From: Prescottella subtropica
GTDB lineage: Bacteria; Actinomycetota; Actinomycetes; Mycobacteriales; Mycobacteriaceae
Direction: 5' to 3'
DNA length: 64,000 bases
Assembly: GCF_005434945.1 (NCBI RefSeq)
Contig: NZ_SKCH01000016.1
Coordinates: 25,609-89,608, forward strand
Below the pieces are notes generated by a model. The model was given only the letters and a program-made list of their open reading frames with translations, was not told the origin of the DNA and made no database searches. Shown here in pieces: positions 48,225-56,750 of the stretch. The position numbers and the translations under genes are program-made. Within the stretch, counting starts at the first letter, position 1. Each line of letters starts with the position of its first letter.

Positions 48225-51200
48225 ATGTCGCGTGAGAAGTCCGCTCGTTCCGCTCCGACTGCATCGATCGAGGGTCCGCTCGGTGCGGCACTGCTCGGTG
48301 CGGGCCGGTTCTTCACGCCGGGTTCGTTCTCCGACGATCTGCGGACGGTGTCCCGGGAGGGCGGTCGGGAGGGCGACGTCTTCTACCGGGACCGGTGGAG
48401 TCACGACAAGGTGGTGCGGTCGACGCACGGCGTGAACTGCACGGGGTCGTGTTCGTGGAAGATCTACGTCAAGGACGGGATCATCACGTGGGAGACGCAG
48501 GAGACGGATTATCCGTCGGTGGGGCCGGACCGTCCCGAGTACGAGCCGCGCGGCTGCCCGCGGGGGGCGGCGTTCTCGTGGTACACGTACTCCCCCACCA
48601 GGGTTCGCTACCCGTATGCGCGGGGTGTGCTGGTGGAGATGTTCCGGGAGGCGAAGCAGCGGCTCGGTGATCCGGTGCTGGCGTGGGCGGACATCCAGGC
48701 CGATCCGGAGCGGCGGCGTCGCTATCAGCGGGCCCGCGGCAAGGGTGGTCTGGTGCGGGTGACCTGGGACGAGGCCACCGAGATGATCGCGGCCGCGCAC
48801 GTGCACACCATCAAGGAGTACGGCCCGGACCGGGTGGCCGGGTTCTCCCCCATTCCGGCGATGTCGATGCTGTCGTTCGCGGCGGGGTCGCGGTTCGTCG
48901 AACTCCTCGGCGGGGTGATGACGTCGTTCTACGACTGGTACGCCGATCTGCCGGTGGCGTCGCCGCAGGTGTTCGGGGACCAGACGGACGTCCCGGAGTC
49001 GGGTGACTGGTGGGATGCGTCGTACCTGATGATGTGGGGTTCGAACGTGCCCGTCACCCGCACCCCGGACGCGCACTGGATGGCGGAGGTGCGGTATCGC
49101 GGCACCAAGGTGGTCGTGGTGAGCCCGGATTTCGCCGACAACACCAAGTTCGCCGACGAGTGGATGCCGTGTGCGGCGGGCACCGACGGGGCGATGGCGA
49201 TGGCGATGGGCCACGTGATTCTCAACGAGTTCTTCGTCCAGCGGCGTGAGTCGTTCTTCGTCGACTACGTCCGCCGGTACACCGATCTGCCGACGCTGGT
49301 GAAACTCGAGGACCGGGACGGCCGTCTGGCCCCCGGAAAGACTTTCACGGCAGCCGATCTGGGGATCGACACGGAGAACGCGGCGTTCAAGCCGGTGGTC
49401 CTCGACGGGACGACGGGGCAGCCGGCGGTACCGAACGGGTCGCTGGGGCACCGGTTCGGCGACGAGGGCGTCGGGCAGTGGAACCTCGACCTGGGTGATC
49501 TGGTACCCGTCCTGACCGTCGCCGGTGACGGGAACGATGTTGCTGCGGTGACGTTTCCGCGGTTCGACACCGTCGACGGGCACGGGGAGACGATCGACCG
49601 TGGGGTACCGGTACGGACCATTGCCGGGCACCGGGTGTGCACGGTGTTCGATCTGATGCTCGCGCAGTACGGGGTGGCGCGTCCGGGCCTACCGGGAAAC
49701 TGGCCCACGGGCTACGACGACGCGGACTCCCCCAACACCCCAGCCTGGCAGGAGCCGATCACCGGGGTGTCGGCGGCGCAGGTGATCCGGATCGCCCGCG
49801 AGTTCGCGGTCAACGCCGTCGAATCCGGTGGCCGGTCGATGATCATCATGGGTGCCGGTGTGTGCCAGTGGTTCCACGGCGACGCCACCTATCGGGCGAT
49901 GCTGTCGCTGCTGCTGCTCACCGGGTCGATGGGCCGCAACGGCGGCGGTTGGGCGCACTACGTGGGGCAGGAGAAGTGCCGGCCGATCACCGGGTGGGCG
50001 ACGGTGGCGATGGGCACCGACTGGAGTCGGCCGCCACGCCAGATGGCGGGCACCACCTACTGGTACGCGCACACCGACCAGTGGCGGTACGACGGCTACC
50101 GCGCCGACGCCCTGGCCAGTCCCACCGGACGCGGCCGGTTCACGGGCAAGCACACGATGGATGTGACGGCGTCGGCGGTCGCGATGGGCTGGACGCCGTT
50201 CTATCCGCAGTTCGACCGGTCCAGCCTGGATGTGGCCGACGAGGCCGTCACCGCGGGCAAGGACGTGGCCGCGCATGTCGCGGAGCAGTTGGCGTCGGGT
50301 GAGCTGAAACTGGCGGTCACCGCCCCGGACGATCCGCGGAACTGGCCTCGGGTGCTGAGCGTCTGGCGGGCGAACCTGCTGGGGTCGTCGTCCAAGGGCA
50401 ACGAGTACTTCCTGAAGCATCTGCTGGGGACGACGTCGAATCTGCAGGCGGAGCCGACGCGTCCCGAGTTGCGCCCCAACGACGTCGAATGGCCCGACGA
50501 CATCCCGGAGGGCAAGCTGGACATGGTGATGTCGATCGACTTCCGGATGACGTCGACGACGCTGCTGTCGGACGTGGTGCTGCCGGCGGCGACGTGGTAC
50601 GAGAAGTCGGATCTGTCGAGCACCGACATGCACCCGTACATTCACGCGTTCTCCCCGGCGATCGATCCGCCGTGGGAGACGAAGTCGGATGTCGACGCGT
50701 TCGGGGCGATCGCGCGGACGTTCTCGACGCTGGCCCGCACCCATCTGGGGACCCGCACCGATGTGGTGCTGGGCACGCTGCAGCACGACACCCCGGGCGC
50801 GATGGCGTATCCCGGTGGCGTCGAATCGGATTGGCGTGTCACCGGTGAGGTTCCGGTGCCGGGGAAGACGATGGGTCCGCTGACGGTCGTCGAACGCGAC
50901 TACACGGCGATCGCCGAGAAGTGGGCGGCGCTCGGCCCGCTGGTGGAGAAGGCCGGCCTGGTCACCAAGGGCGTCACCTACCTCCCGGATCAGGAGGTCG
51001 CCGAGCTCGCCGCGAAGCACGGAGTGATGAGTTCCGGTGCGGCGGCGGGCCGTCCGGCGATGGACACCGCAGAGAAGATGTGCGAGACGGTGCTGCGGCT
51101 GTCGGGGACGTCGAACGGACGGCTCGCGGTGCAGGGGTTCCGGCAGCTCGAGCAGCGCACCGGGCAGCCGCTGGTGCAACTGGCGGAGGGCAGCGAGGAG

Positions 51201-51932
51201 CGTCGGATCACGTTCGCGGACACGCAGGCCCGTCCGGTGCCGGTGATCACCAGCCCGGAGTGGTCGGGCAGCGAGACCGGTGGCCGACGGTATGCGCCGT
51301 TCACGGTGAACATCGAGCAATTGAAACCGTTCCACACGCTCACCGGGCGGATGCACTTCTTCCTCGACCACGACTGGATGGAAGAACTCGGCGAGCAGCT
51401 GCCGATCTACCGGCCGCCGCTGGACATGGCCCGGCTGTTCGACGAGCCGCAGGTGGGTGAGATGCGCGACGGGATCGGGCTGACGGTCCGCTATCTGACG
51501 CCGCACAGCAAGTGGTCGATCCACTCGGAGTACCAGGACAACCTGTTCATGCTGTCGCTGTCGCGGGGCGGGCCGACGATGTGGATGAGCCCGAACGACG
51601 CCGCGAAGATCTCGGTGCGCGACAACGACTGGGTGGAGGCCGTCAACCGCAACGGGGTGGTGGTGTGCCGGGCGATCGTGTCGCATCGCATGCCGGACGG
51701 GGTGGTGTACGTGTATCACGCGCAGGAACGCACCATCGACGTGCCGCGGACGGAGACGACGGGAAACCGTGGCGGCATCCACAATTCGCTGACTCGACTG
51801 CTGATGAAACCGACCCATCTGGCCGGTGGGTACGCGCAGATGTCGTGGGCGTTCAACTATCTGGGTCCGACCGGCAACCAGCGGGACGAGGTGACGGTGG
51901 TGCGCCGCCGGAGCCAGTCGGTGACCTACTGA
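48225..51932 (+). CDS. narG: Respiratory nitrate reductase alpha subunit
   Basis: A 1235-residue molybdenum bis-MGD subunit reducing nitrate to nitrite with quinol-derived electrons. The FS0 cluster motif is HGVNCTGSCSWKIYVKDG (His plus Cys ligands), and the Mo-coordinating Asp is in SFYDWYADLP. Late motifs for cofactor binding include NSLTRLLMKPTHLAGGYAQ. No Tat signal is seen at the start, as in cytoplasm-facing NarG. ATG at 48225. First gene of narGHJI; a promoter must lie in the spacer with the TDT gene. Confidence 0.97.
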   Translation: MSREKSARSAPTASIEGPLGAALLGAGRFFTPGSFSDDLRTVSREGGREGDVFYRDRWSHDKVVRSTHGVNCTGSCSWKIYVKDGIITWETQETDYPSVGPDRPEYEPRGCPRGAAFSWYTYSPTRVRYPYARGVLVEMFREAKQRLGDPVLAWADIQADPERRRRYQRARGKGGLVRVTWDEATEMIAAAHVHTIKEYGPDRVAGFSPIPAMSMLSFAAGSRFVELLGGVMTSFYDWYADLPVASPQVFGDQTDVPESGDWWDASYLMMWGSNVPVTRTPDAHWMAEVRYRGTKVVVVSPDFADNTKFADEWMPCAAGTDGAMAMAMGHVILNEFFVQRRESFFVDYVRRYTDLPTLVKLEDRDGRLAPGKTFTAADLGIDTENAAFKPVVLDGTTGQPAVPNGSLGHRFGDEGVGQWNLDLGDLVPVLTVAGDGNDVAAVTFPRFDTVDGHGETIDRGVPVRTIAGHRVCTVFDLMLAQYGVARPGLPGNWPTGYDDADSPNTPAWQEPITGVSAAQVIRIAREFAVNAVESGGRSMIIMGAGVCQWFHGDATYRAMLSLLLLTGSMGRNGGGWAHYVGQEKCRPITGWATVAMGTDWSRPPRQMAGTTYWYAHTDQWRYDGYRADALASPTGRGRFTGKHTMDVTASAVAMGWTPFYPQFDRSSLDVADEAVTAGKDVAAHVAEQLASGELKLAVTAPDDPRNWPRVLSVWRANLLGSSSKGNEYFLKHLLGTTSNLQAEPTRPELRPNDVEWPDDIPEGKLDMVMSIDFRMTSTTLLSDVVLPAATWYEKSDLSSTDMHPYIHAFSPAIDPPWETKSDVDAFGAIARTFSTLARTHLGTRTDVVLGTLQHDTPGAMAYPGGVESDWRVTGEVPVPGKTMGPLTVVERDYTAIAEKWAALGPLVEKAGLVTKGVTYLPDQEVAELAAKHGVMSSGAAAGRPAMDTAEKMCETVLRLSGTSNGRLAVQGFRQLEQRTGQPLVQLAEGSEERRITFADTQARPVPVITSPEWSGSETGGRRYAPFTVNIEQLKPFHTLTGRMHFFLDHDWMEELGEQLPIYRPPLDMARLFDEPQVGEMRDGIGLTVRYLTPHSKWSIHSEYQDNLFMLSLSRGGPTMWMSPNDAAKISVRDNDWVEAVNRNGVVVCRAIVSHRMPDGVVYVYHAQERTIDVPRTETTGNRGGIHNSLTRLLMKPTHLAGGYAQMSWAFNYLGPTGNQRDEVTVVRRRSQSVTY

Positions 51933-51968
51933 GATGGACGTGAGCGGAGCCTGCGAAGCGAGGTATCG

Positions 51969-53630
51969 ATGAAGGTCATGGCGCAGCTGGCGATGGTGAT
52001 GAACCTCGATAAGTGCATCGGCTGCCACACGTGTTCGGTGACGTGCAAGCAGGCGTGGACCAACCGGTCCGGCACCGAGTACGTGTGGTTCAACAATGTG
52101 GAAACCCGTCCGGGCCAGGGGTATCCGCGCACGTACGAGGATCAGGACAAGTGGCGCGGCGGCTGGGTGCGGGACAAGAAGGGCCGGCTGCGCCTCAAGG
52201 ACGGCGGCCGGTTGGCGAAACTGTCGAAGATCTTCTCGAATCCGAAGCTGCCGTCGATCCAGGACTATTACGAGCCGTGGACGTACGACTACGAGAATCT
52301 GACGAGCGCGCCGCTGGGTGATCAGATGCCGGTGGCGCCGCCGCGGAGCCTCATCACCGGTGAGCCGATGAAGGTGGAGTGGTCGGCCAACTGGGACGAC
52401 AACCTGGCCGGTTCGCCGGAGATCCTGGCCGGCGATCCGGTCCTGCAGAAGGTCAGCGAGCAGGTGAAGCTCGAACTCGAGCAGACGTTCATGTTCTATC
52501 TGCCGCGGATCTGCGAGCACTGCCTCAACCCGGCGTGTGTGGCGTCGTGCCCGTCGGGGGCGATGTACAAGCGCAGCGAGGACGGCATCGTCCTTGTCGA
52601 CCAGGACAAGTGCCGCGGCTGGCGGATGTGCGTGTCCGGATGCCCGTACAAGAAGGTGTATTTCAACCACAAGACCGGCAAGGCCGAGAAGTGCACGTTC
52701 TGCTATCCGCGGGTGGAGGTGGGGCTGCCGACGGTGTGCGCGGAGACGTGTGTGGGCCGGCTGCGGTACATCGGGTTGATGCTGTACGACATGGACAAGG
52801 TCACCGCGGCCGCATCCGTCGAGGACGAAAAAGACCTGTACGAAGCCCAACTCGACGTGTTCCTGGATCCGCGGGATCCGCAGGTAGTGGCGGCGGCCCG
52901 GCAGTCGGGGATCCCGGACACGTGGATCGAGGCGGCGCAGCGCTCCCCCGTACACACCCTGATCAAGGACTACCGGGTGGCGTTGCCGCTGCATCCGGAG
53001 TTCCGGACGGTGCCGATGGTCTGGTACATCCCACCGCTGTCGCCGGTGGTGGACGCCGTGAGCCGCGACGGCCACGACGGCCAGGATCTGGGAAACCTGT
53101 TCGGGGCGTTGGAATCCCTGCGTATCCCGATCGAGTATCTGGCGGAGTTGTTCACGGCCGGGGACACCGAGGTGGTGTCGGATGTGCTGCGGAAGCTGGC
53201 GGCGATGCGCTCGTACATGCGGGACATCAACCTGGGACGTGAACCGCAGGAGCATATTCCGGCGTCGGTGGGGATGAGCGAGGAGCAGGTGTACGCGATG
53301 TACCGGCTGCTGGCGCTCGCGAAGTACGAGGAGCGGTACGTCATTCCGTCTGCGTATGCGACGGACGCGCACGGCCTCGAGGAGACGGTCACCGACTGCG
53401 CCCTCGATTTCGACGGCGGCCCCGGCCTGTACGAGCAGGGGTCGGGCCCGTTCGGGGAATCGAGCGGCGGACCGGTACCGGTGGCGGTGGAGACGTTCCA
53501 TGCGCTGCGGCAACGGCAGACCAGTGAGGCGATGGGAGCCAACGCGTCCCATCCGTCGCGGGTGAATCTGCTGAACTGGGACGGCAAGGGCGTGCCGGAC
53601 GGCATGTTTCCGAACGGGGGCGGGCAATGA
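51969..53630 (+). CDS. narH: Nitrate reductase beta subunit
   Basis: A 553-residue iron-sulfur subunit that passes electrons from NarI to NarG. Four Cys groups are visible: CIGCHTCSVTC, CEHCLNPACVASC, CRGWRMCVSGC (Trp in place of one Cys, the [3Fe-4S] site of NarH) and CTFCYPR with later CAETC. Length is standard. ATG at 51969 with GAGGTATCG upstream, 36 bases after narG; an ATG at 51978 is an alternative. Confidence 0.97.
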   Translation: MKVMAQLAMVMNLDKCIGCHTCSVTCKQAWTNRSGTEYVWFNNVETRPGQGYPRTYEDQDKWRGGWVRDKKGRLRLKDGGRLAKLSKIFSNPKLPSIQDYYEPWTYDYENLTSAPLGDQMPVAPPRSLITGEPMKVEWSANWDDNLAGSPEILAGDPVLQKVSEQVKLELEQTFMFYLPRICEHCLNPACVASCPSGAMYKRSEDGIVLVDQDKCRGWRMCVSGCPYKKVYFNHKTGKAEKCTFCYPRVEVGLPTVCAETCVGRLRYIGLMLYDMDKVTAAASVEDEKDLYEAQLDVFLDPRDPQVVAAARQSGIPDTWIEAAQRSPVHTLIKDYRVALPLHPEFRTVPMVWYIPPLSPVVDAVSRDGHDGQDLGNLFGALESLRIPIEYLAELFTAGDTEVVSDVLRKLAAMRSYMRDINLGREPQEHIPASVGMSEEQVYAMYRLLALAKYEERYVIPSAYATDAHGLEETVTDCALDFDGGPGLYEQGSGPFGESSGGPVPVAVETFHALRQRQTSEAMGANASHPSRVNLLNWDGKGVPDGMFPNGGGQ

Positions 53631-54280
53631 GGCTGCGGCGGCGCACGGGTTCGGGTGCCCGGCAGCAGGATCGGGTGGTGTGGCAGTGCGCGTCGCTGCT
53701 GCTGGCCTATCCGGACGCCGGGCAGTCGGATCGGTTGGACACGGTGGAGACGTTGCTGGCGCACGTCCCCGAGGCGGCGGGGCTCGCGGCCACCGTGCGC
53801 GCGCTGCGGGCCCTGCCGGAACTCGAGGCGGCCACCGCGTACGTGGACACGTTCGATCTGCACTGCAGAACCACACTGCTGCTGACGTACTGGACGGACG
53901 GCGACACCCGGAACCGGGGCGAGGCGATGCTGCGGTTCGCCCGCGTCTACCGGGAGGCCGAGGTGGAGCCGCCGGCCGGGGAGTCGTCGGATCATCTGGC
54001 GGTGCTGCTCGAGTTCGCGGCCACCGTCGACCCGGCAGCGGGCGGCGCACTGCTGGCGGAACATCGTCCGGCGATCGACCTACTGCGGCAACGACTGACC
54101 AAGCTCGACTCCCCGTACGCGGCGGTGCTGACGGCGGTGGCGTCGACGCTGCCGGTCGCCACGGACCGGGATATGGAGCGGTCCCGCCGGCTGGAGATGT
54201 CGGGTCCGCCCGCCGAGTCGGTGGGGTTGCAGCCGTTCACGTTGACCGTTCCGCCGCGCCGCAGCGAAGGAGTGCATTGA
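53627..54280 (+). CDS. narJ: Nitrate reductase assembly chaperone
   Basis: A 217-residue NarJ/TorD-like all-helical chaperone that holds NarG while the molybdenum cofactor is inserted. The family centre is seen in ATAYVDTFDLHCRTTLLLTY and the preceding WQCASLLLAYPD. ATG at 53627 overlaps the narH stop as ATGA, so synthesis is coupled. The C-terminal 25 residues are Pro/Arg-rich and variable. Confidence 0.93.
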   Translation: MRLRRRTGSGARQQDRVVWQCASLLLAYPDAGQSDRLDTVETLLAHVPEAAGLAATVRALRALPELEAATAYVDTFDLHCRTTLLLTYWTDGDTRNRGEAMLRFARVYREAEVEPPAGESSDHLAVLLEFAATVDPAAGGALLAEHRPAIDLLRQRLTKLDSPYAAVLTAVASTLPVATDRDMERSRRLEMSGPPAESVGLQPFTLTVPPRRSEGVH

Positions 54281-54281
54281 C

Positions 54282-55052
54282 ATGTCGGCCGCCGAAATCT
54301 ATTGGGACATCATCCCGTACGTGACGTTGGCGGTGCTGATCGTCGGTACGTGGTGGCGGTACCGGTACGACAAGTTCGGGTGGACGACGCGGTCGTCGCA
54401 GCTGTACGAGAATCGGCTGCTGCGCATCGCGAGCCCTCTGTTCCATTTCGGGATGCTGGTGGTGATCCTCGGCCACATCATCGGGTTGGTGATTCCGAAG
54501 TCGTGGACCGAGGCGATCGGCGTCAGCGAACACATGTACCACTGGGGTGCCGCGGTGCCGGGCACGATCGCGGGTGCCGCGACGCTCGTCGGGGTGGGGC
54601 TGCTGGTGTACCGCCGGCGGTCGACGGGCCCGGTGTTCACGGCCACCACCGTCAACGACAAGATCATGTACGTGGTGTTGGTGGCGGCGATCGTGGCCGG
54701 CCTGGCGACCACCGTGATCGGGGCGTTCGACGGCAATGCGGCCCACAATTATCGGGAGACGGTGTCGCCGTGGTTCCGGTCGATCTGGATTCTGCAACCG
54801 GACGGGGCGGCGATGGCGCGGGCGCCGCTGTCGTTCCACATCCATGTGACGGTCGCGCTGGTGCTGTTCGCGCTGTGGCCGTTCACCCGACTGGTGCACG
54901 CGTTCAGTGCCCCGTTCGCGTACCTGTTCCGCCCGTACATCGTCTACCGCAGCCGCGACGTCGCCGGACGCGACCAGTTACTCGGATCGGAACCACAGCG
55001 GCGCGGCTGGGACGTCGACGCCGGCGGCCCCCGCCACACTCGTTCGCGATAA
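54282..55052 (+). CDS. narI: Nitrate reductase gamma subunit (cytochrome b)
   Basis: A 256-residue membrane cytochrome b oxidising quinol, with five membrane segments. Heme ligands are the His residues in FHFGMLVVILGHIIGL and in FHIHVTVALVLFALWPFTRLVH. The C-terminal 40 residues are polar (VYRSRDVAGRDQLLG) and face the cytoplasm. ATG at 54282 lies one base after the narJ stop. Last gene of the operon; a palindromic repeat cluster follows. Confidence 0.96.
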   Translation: MSAAEIYWDIIPYVTLAVLIVGTWWRYRYDKFGWTTRSSQLYENRLLRIASPLFHFGMLVVILGHIIGLVIPKSWTEAIGVSEHMYHWGAAVPGTIAGAATLVGVGLLVYRRRSTGPVFTATTVNDKIMYVVLVAAIVAGLATTVIGAFDGNAAHNYRETVSPWFRSIWILQPDGAAMARAPLSFHIHVTVALVLFALWPFTRLVHAFSAPFAYLFRPYIVYRSRDVAGRDQLLGSEPQRRGWDVDAGGPRHTRSR

Positions 55053-55108
55053 GTGCGCGAAACGCGGCTCCCCCGGGCAGTTTCCGCGCGATAAGTGCGC
55101 AAAGCGCG
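55045..55108. repeat. Compound palindromic repeat, copy group C
   Basis: Two units in inverted orientation: C1 (55045-55066, CGCGATAAGTGCGCG then AAACGCG) and C2 (55087-55108, CGCGATAAGTGCGCA then AAGCGCG). Start-to-start spacing is 42 bases, as in groups A and B. C1 overlaps the last codons of narI. The unit has AT where other groups have GA or AG next to the CGCG arm. Confidence 0.85.
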
Positions 55109-55160
55109 GGCGAGGAAGGTCGACCGGGCCGTCGCATCGTTTTCGGAAGGGTGCGGTCGT

Positions 55161-55472
55161 TCAGCCCAACGTCACGGAGCGGTCGCCGAAGTCTGCCACG
55201 ACACGTAAGCGTCCGCCGAGGGCTTCGACGTAGGACTCGAGGGTTCCGAGTTGGGTGTGCCGGAGGTCGCCGCGCTCGATCTGCGAGACCCGTGACTGGG
55301 ATACGCCCATCAGCTCGGCCACCTGTTCCTGGCGGGCAACCTGTTCACGACGGACCTCGACCAGACGATGGGCCCGAACTTCCTCCTGCAGAGCCTTCCT
55401 GGCATCGTCGATTGTCTGAGCGTCGAGTTGTCGAGCAGCCTCCGCCCGCACGTCACGCCAATTTCGAGCCAT
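55161..55472 (-). CDS. XRE-family antitoxin (HigA-like)
   Basis: A 103-residue protein with a Cro/CI-type helix-turn-helix (RQEQVAELMGVSQSRVSQIE, about residues 47-66) and the QLGTLESYVEALGGRL tail typical of HigA-like antitoxins. The N-terminal 40 residues are helical and likely hold the toxin-binding part. ATG at 55472 lies 17 bases after the toxin gene stop on the same strand. It should neutralise the toxin and repress the operon through the inverted repeat at 55885-55914. Confidence 0.88.
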   Translation of the reverse strand: MARNWRDVRAEAARQLDAQTIDDARKALQEEVRAHRLVEVRREQVARQEQVAELMGVSQSRVSQIERGDLRHTQLGTLESYVEALGGRLRVVADFGDRSVTLG

Positions 55473-55489
55473 GTCGCACCTCCCAGGTT

Positions 55490-55846
55490 CTATTGCTTGT
55501 TCTGCTCGTTGAGCCAGAGTTCGTAACGACCTTCGGCTATCGGAATATTGTCCGTGTACCACTGCTTCCACTCTCCGGCCTTGTCTCCGGCGACCAGCAG
55601 GATGGCCTGACGCCGGGGGTCGAAGACGAACAGGATTCGGATAGAAGTTCCGTGTGGTCGTAGTTCTTTCATGTTGTGGATCCGCGAGCCCTTGACCTTG
55701 TCGACTGCTGGCCGACCAAGTGTCGGGCCTTCGGCCTCCAAGTAGTCGATGGCGGCGGTCACGGCCGCTGCGTCGTCGTCACCGGACGCGACCAAGGAGA
55801 GATACCACTCCTCCACCTCGTCGAGAAGGACAACTTCACACCTCAT
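55490..55846 (-). CDS. RelE/HigB-like mRNA-interferase toxin (Gp49 type)
   Basis: A 118-residue toxin of the phage-derived Gp49/HigB-like group: EVEEWYLSLVASGDDDAAAV, LGRPAVDKVKGSRIHNMKEL with LRPHGTSIRILFVFDPRR and ILLVAGDKAGEW. The basic and aromatic residues fit ribosome-dependent mRNA cleavage. ATG at 55846 (MRCEVVLLDEVEEWY). Toxin precedes antitoxin, as in higBA loci. The frame is open upstream to 55945, but that part overlaps the operator. Confidence 0.88.
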   Translation of the reverse strand: MRCEVVLLDEVEEWYLSLVASGDDDAAAVTAAIDYLEAEGPTLGRPAVDKVKGSRIHNMKELRPHGTSIRILFVFDPRRQAILLVAGDKAGEWKQWYTDNIPIAEGRYELWLNEQNKQ

Positions 55847-55884
55847 GGACCGCTCTCCACCTCCCGTGGCCGACGAACTATCCA

Positions 55885-55914
55885 CCTCAATATAATGCTT
55901 AACTTCTATTGAGG
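55885..55914. promoter_or_regulatory. Operator of the toxin-antitoxin operon
   Basis: CCTCAATA (55885-55892) and TATTGAGG (55907-55914) form a perfect 8-bp inverted repeat with a 14-base AT-rich spacer that contains a plausible minus-strand -10 element. It lies 38 bases before the toxin ATG. Confidence 0.7.
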
Positions 55915-56061
55915 GTACCTGCACACCTTGCGCGCCGACCGACACGCTCGCCGCCTCGACCCGACTGCAGGTGTGCGAACCGTGACTCCCAGCCGGCCTG
56001 CTCGGAGACTCTGGGCTGCGACGTAGACCTGAAGCCCCACGCCGGGGCGTATGCTGACCGC

Positions 56062-56150
56062 CACGAGTCGTGGGACTTGCGGGCTTCGGCCTCCCCCCGC
56101 GGACACAGGAAGTGGAGAGGGAGCCTCGCTGTGCGGGGTTCCCTCTTTCT
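56062..56150 (+). ncRNA. Candidate small RNA with own terminator
   Basis: The 340-base gap before the PLDc_N gene contains no credible ORF. TATGCT (56050-56055) could be a -10 element, though its -35 is weak. Downstream are two hairpins: CCACGA/TCGTGG (near 56062-56074) and a GC stem around CTTCGGCCTCCC. The gap ends in a terminator-like stem, GAGGGAGCC (56117-56125) with GGTTCCCTC (56137-56145), followed by TTTCTTG. The transcript would be about 90 nt. It does not match the SRP RNA or tmRNA cores. The 5' end is inferred. Confidence 0.4.
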
Positions 56151-56289
56151 TGTTCGAGGCATCAAACCCCGCGACGCCTGACCCTCCCCCGACACCCCCG
56201 CGGCGCTCGTGCCGAAATCCCCCGTTCGTGCGGATTGCTGTGTCACAGTGCACGTATCTGCTCGGTCGACATGGATTGGGGCTTCACTG

Positions 56290-56667
56290 ATGGACTCGTT
56301 CTGGGATTTTTTCTGGTTGATTCTGGTCAGTTTCGCGTTCGTCGCGTATCTGATGTTGTTGTTCTCGATCATCACGGATCTGTTCCGGGATCATCAGACG
56401 TCGGGGTGGGCGAAGGCGATCTGGGTGGTGTTCTTGATCGTCTTCCCGTTCTTGACGGCGTTGGTGTATCTGATCGCGCGTGGGGATGGGATGGCGAAGC
56501 GGTCGGTGCGGGCGGCGCACGAGGTGCAGAGTGCGCAGGAGCAGTACATCCGGCAGGTGGCGGGTAAGTCGGGTCCGGAGCAGATCGCGGATGCGAAGGC
56601 TCTGTTGGATGCGGGCACGATCTCGCAGGCGGAGTTCGATGCGCTGAAGGCGAAGGCTCTGGCCTGA
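56290..56667 (+). CDS. PLDc_N / SHOCT small membrane protein
   Basis: A 125-residue protein with two membrane helices (FWDFFWLILVSFAFVAYLML and AIWVVFLIVFPFLTALVYLI), matching the PLDc_N phospholipase-D-nuclease N-terminal anchor, and a C-terminal SHOCT motif (EQIADAKALLDAGTISQAEF). Such proteins are common, with unknown function, often envelope-stress related. ATG at 56290. The frame is open upstream but with no family sequence. Confidence 0.88.
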   Translation: MDSFWDFFWLILVSFAFVAYLMLLFSIITDLFRDHQTSGWAKAIWVVFLIVFPFLTALVYLIARGDGMAKRSVRAAHEVQSAQEQYIRQVAGKSGPEQIADAKALLDAGTISQAEFDALKAKALA

Positions 56668-56674
56668 CGGTCCG

Positions 56675-56721
56675 ATAGACGATGATGCCGCGTCCCCGGT
56701 CGGGGGCGCGGCATCGTCTAT
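56675..56721 (+). terminator. Terminator after the SHOCT protein
   Basis: ATAGACGAT and TGCCGCG at 56675-56692 pair with CGCGGCATCGTCTAT ending at 56721; a three-base bulge (GAT) interrupts the stem. TTCCT follows. It lies eight bases after the stop codon. Confidence 0.75.
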
Positions 56722-56750
56722 TCCTGCTGTGGAAAACTCGCCTCGTGGGT

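Noticed and set aside
49689..54050. A very long open frame on the minus strand opposite narGHJI
   Set aside because: It is the antisense of clear nar genes, with Arg/His/Pro-rich low-complexity translation and no domains.
56050..56150. SRP RNA or tmRNA in the gap before the PLDc_N gene
   Set aside because: The conserved GGAAGCAGC-type SRP loop and the tRNA-like end of tmRNA are absent.
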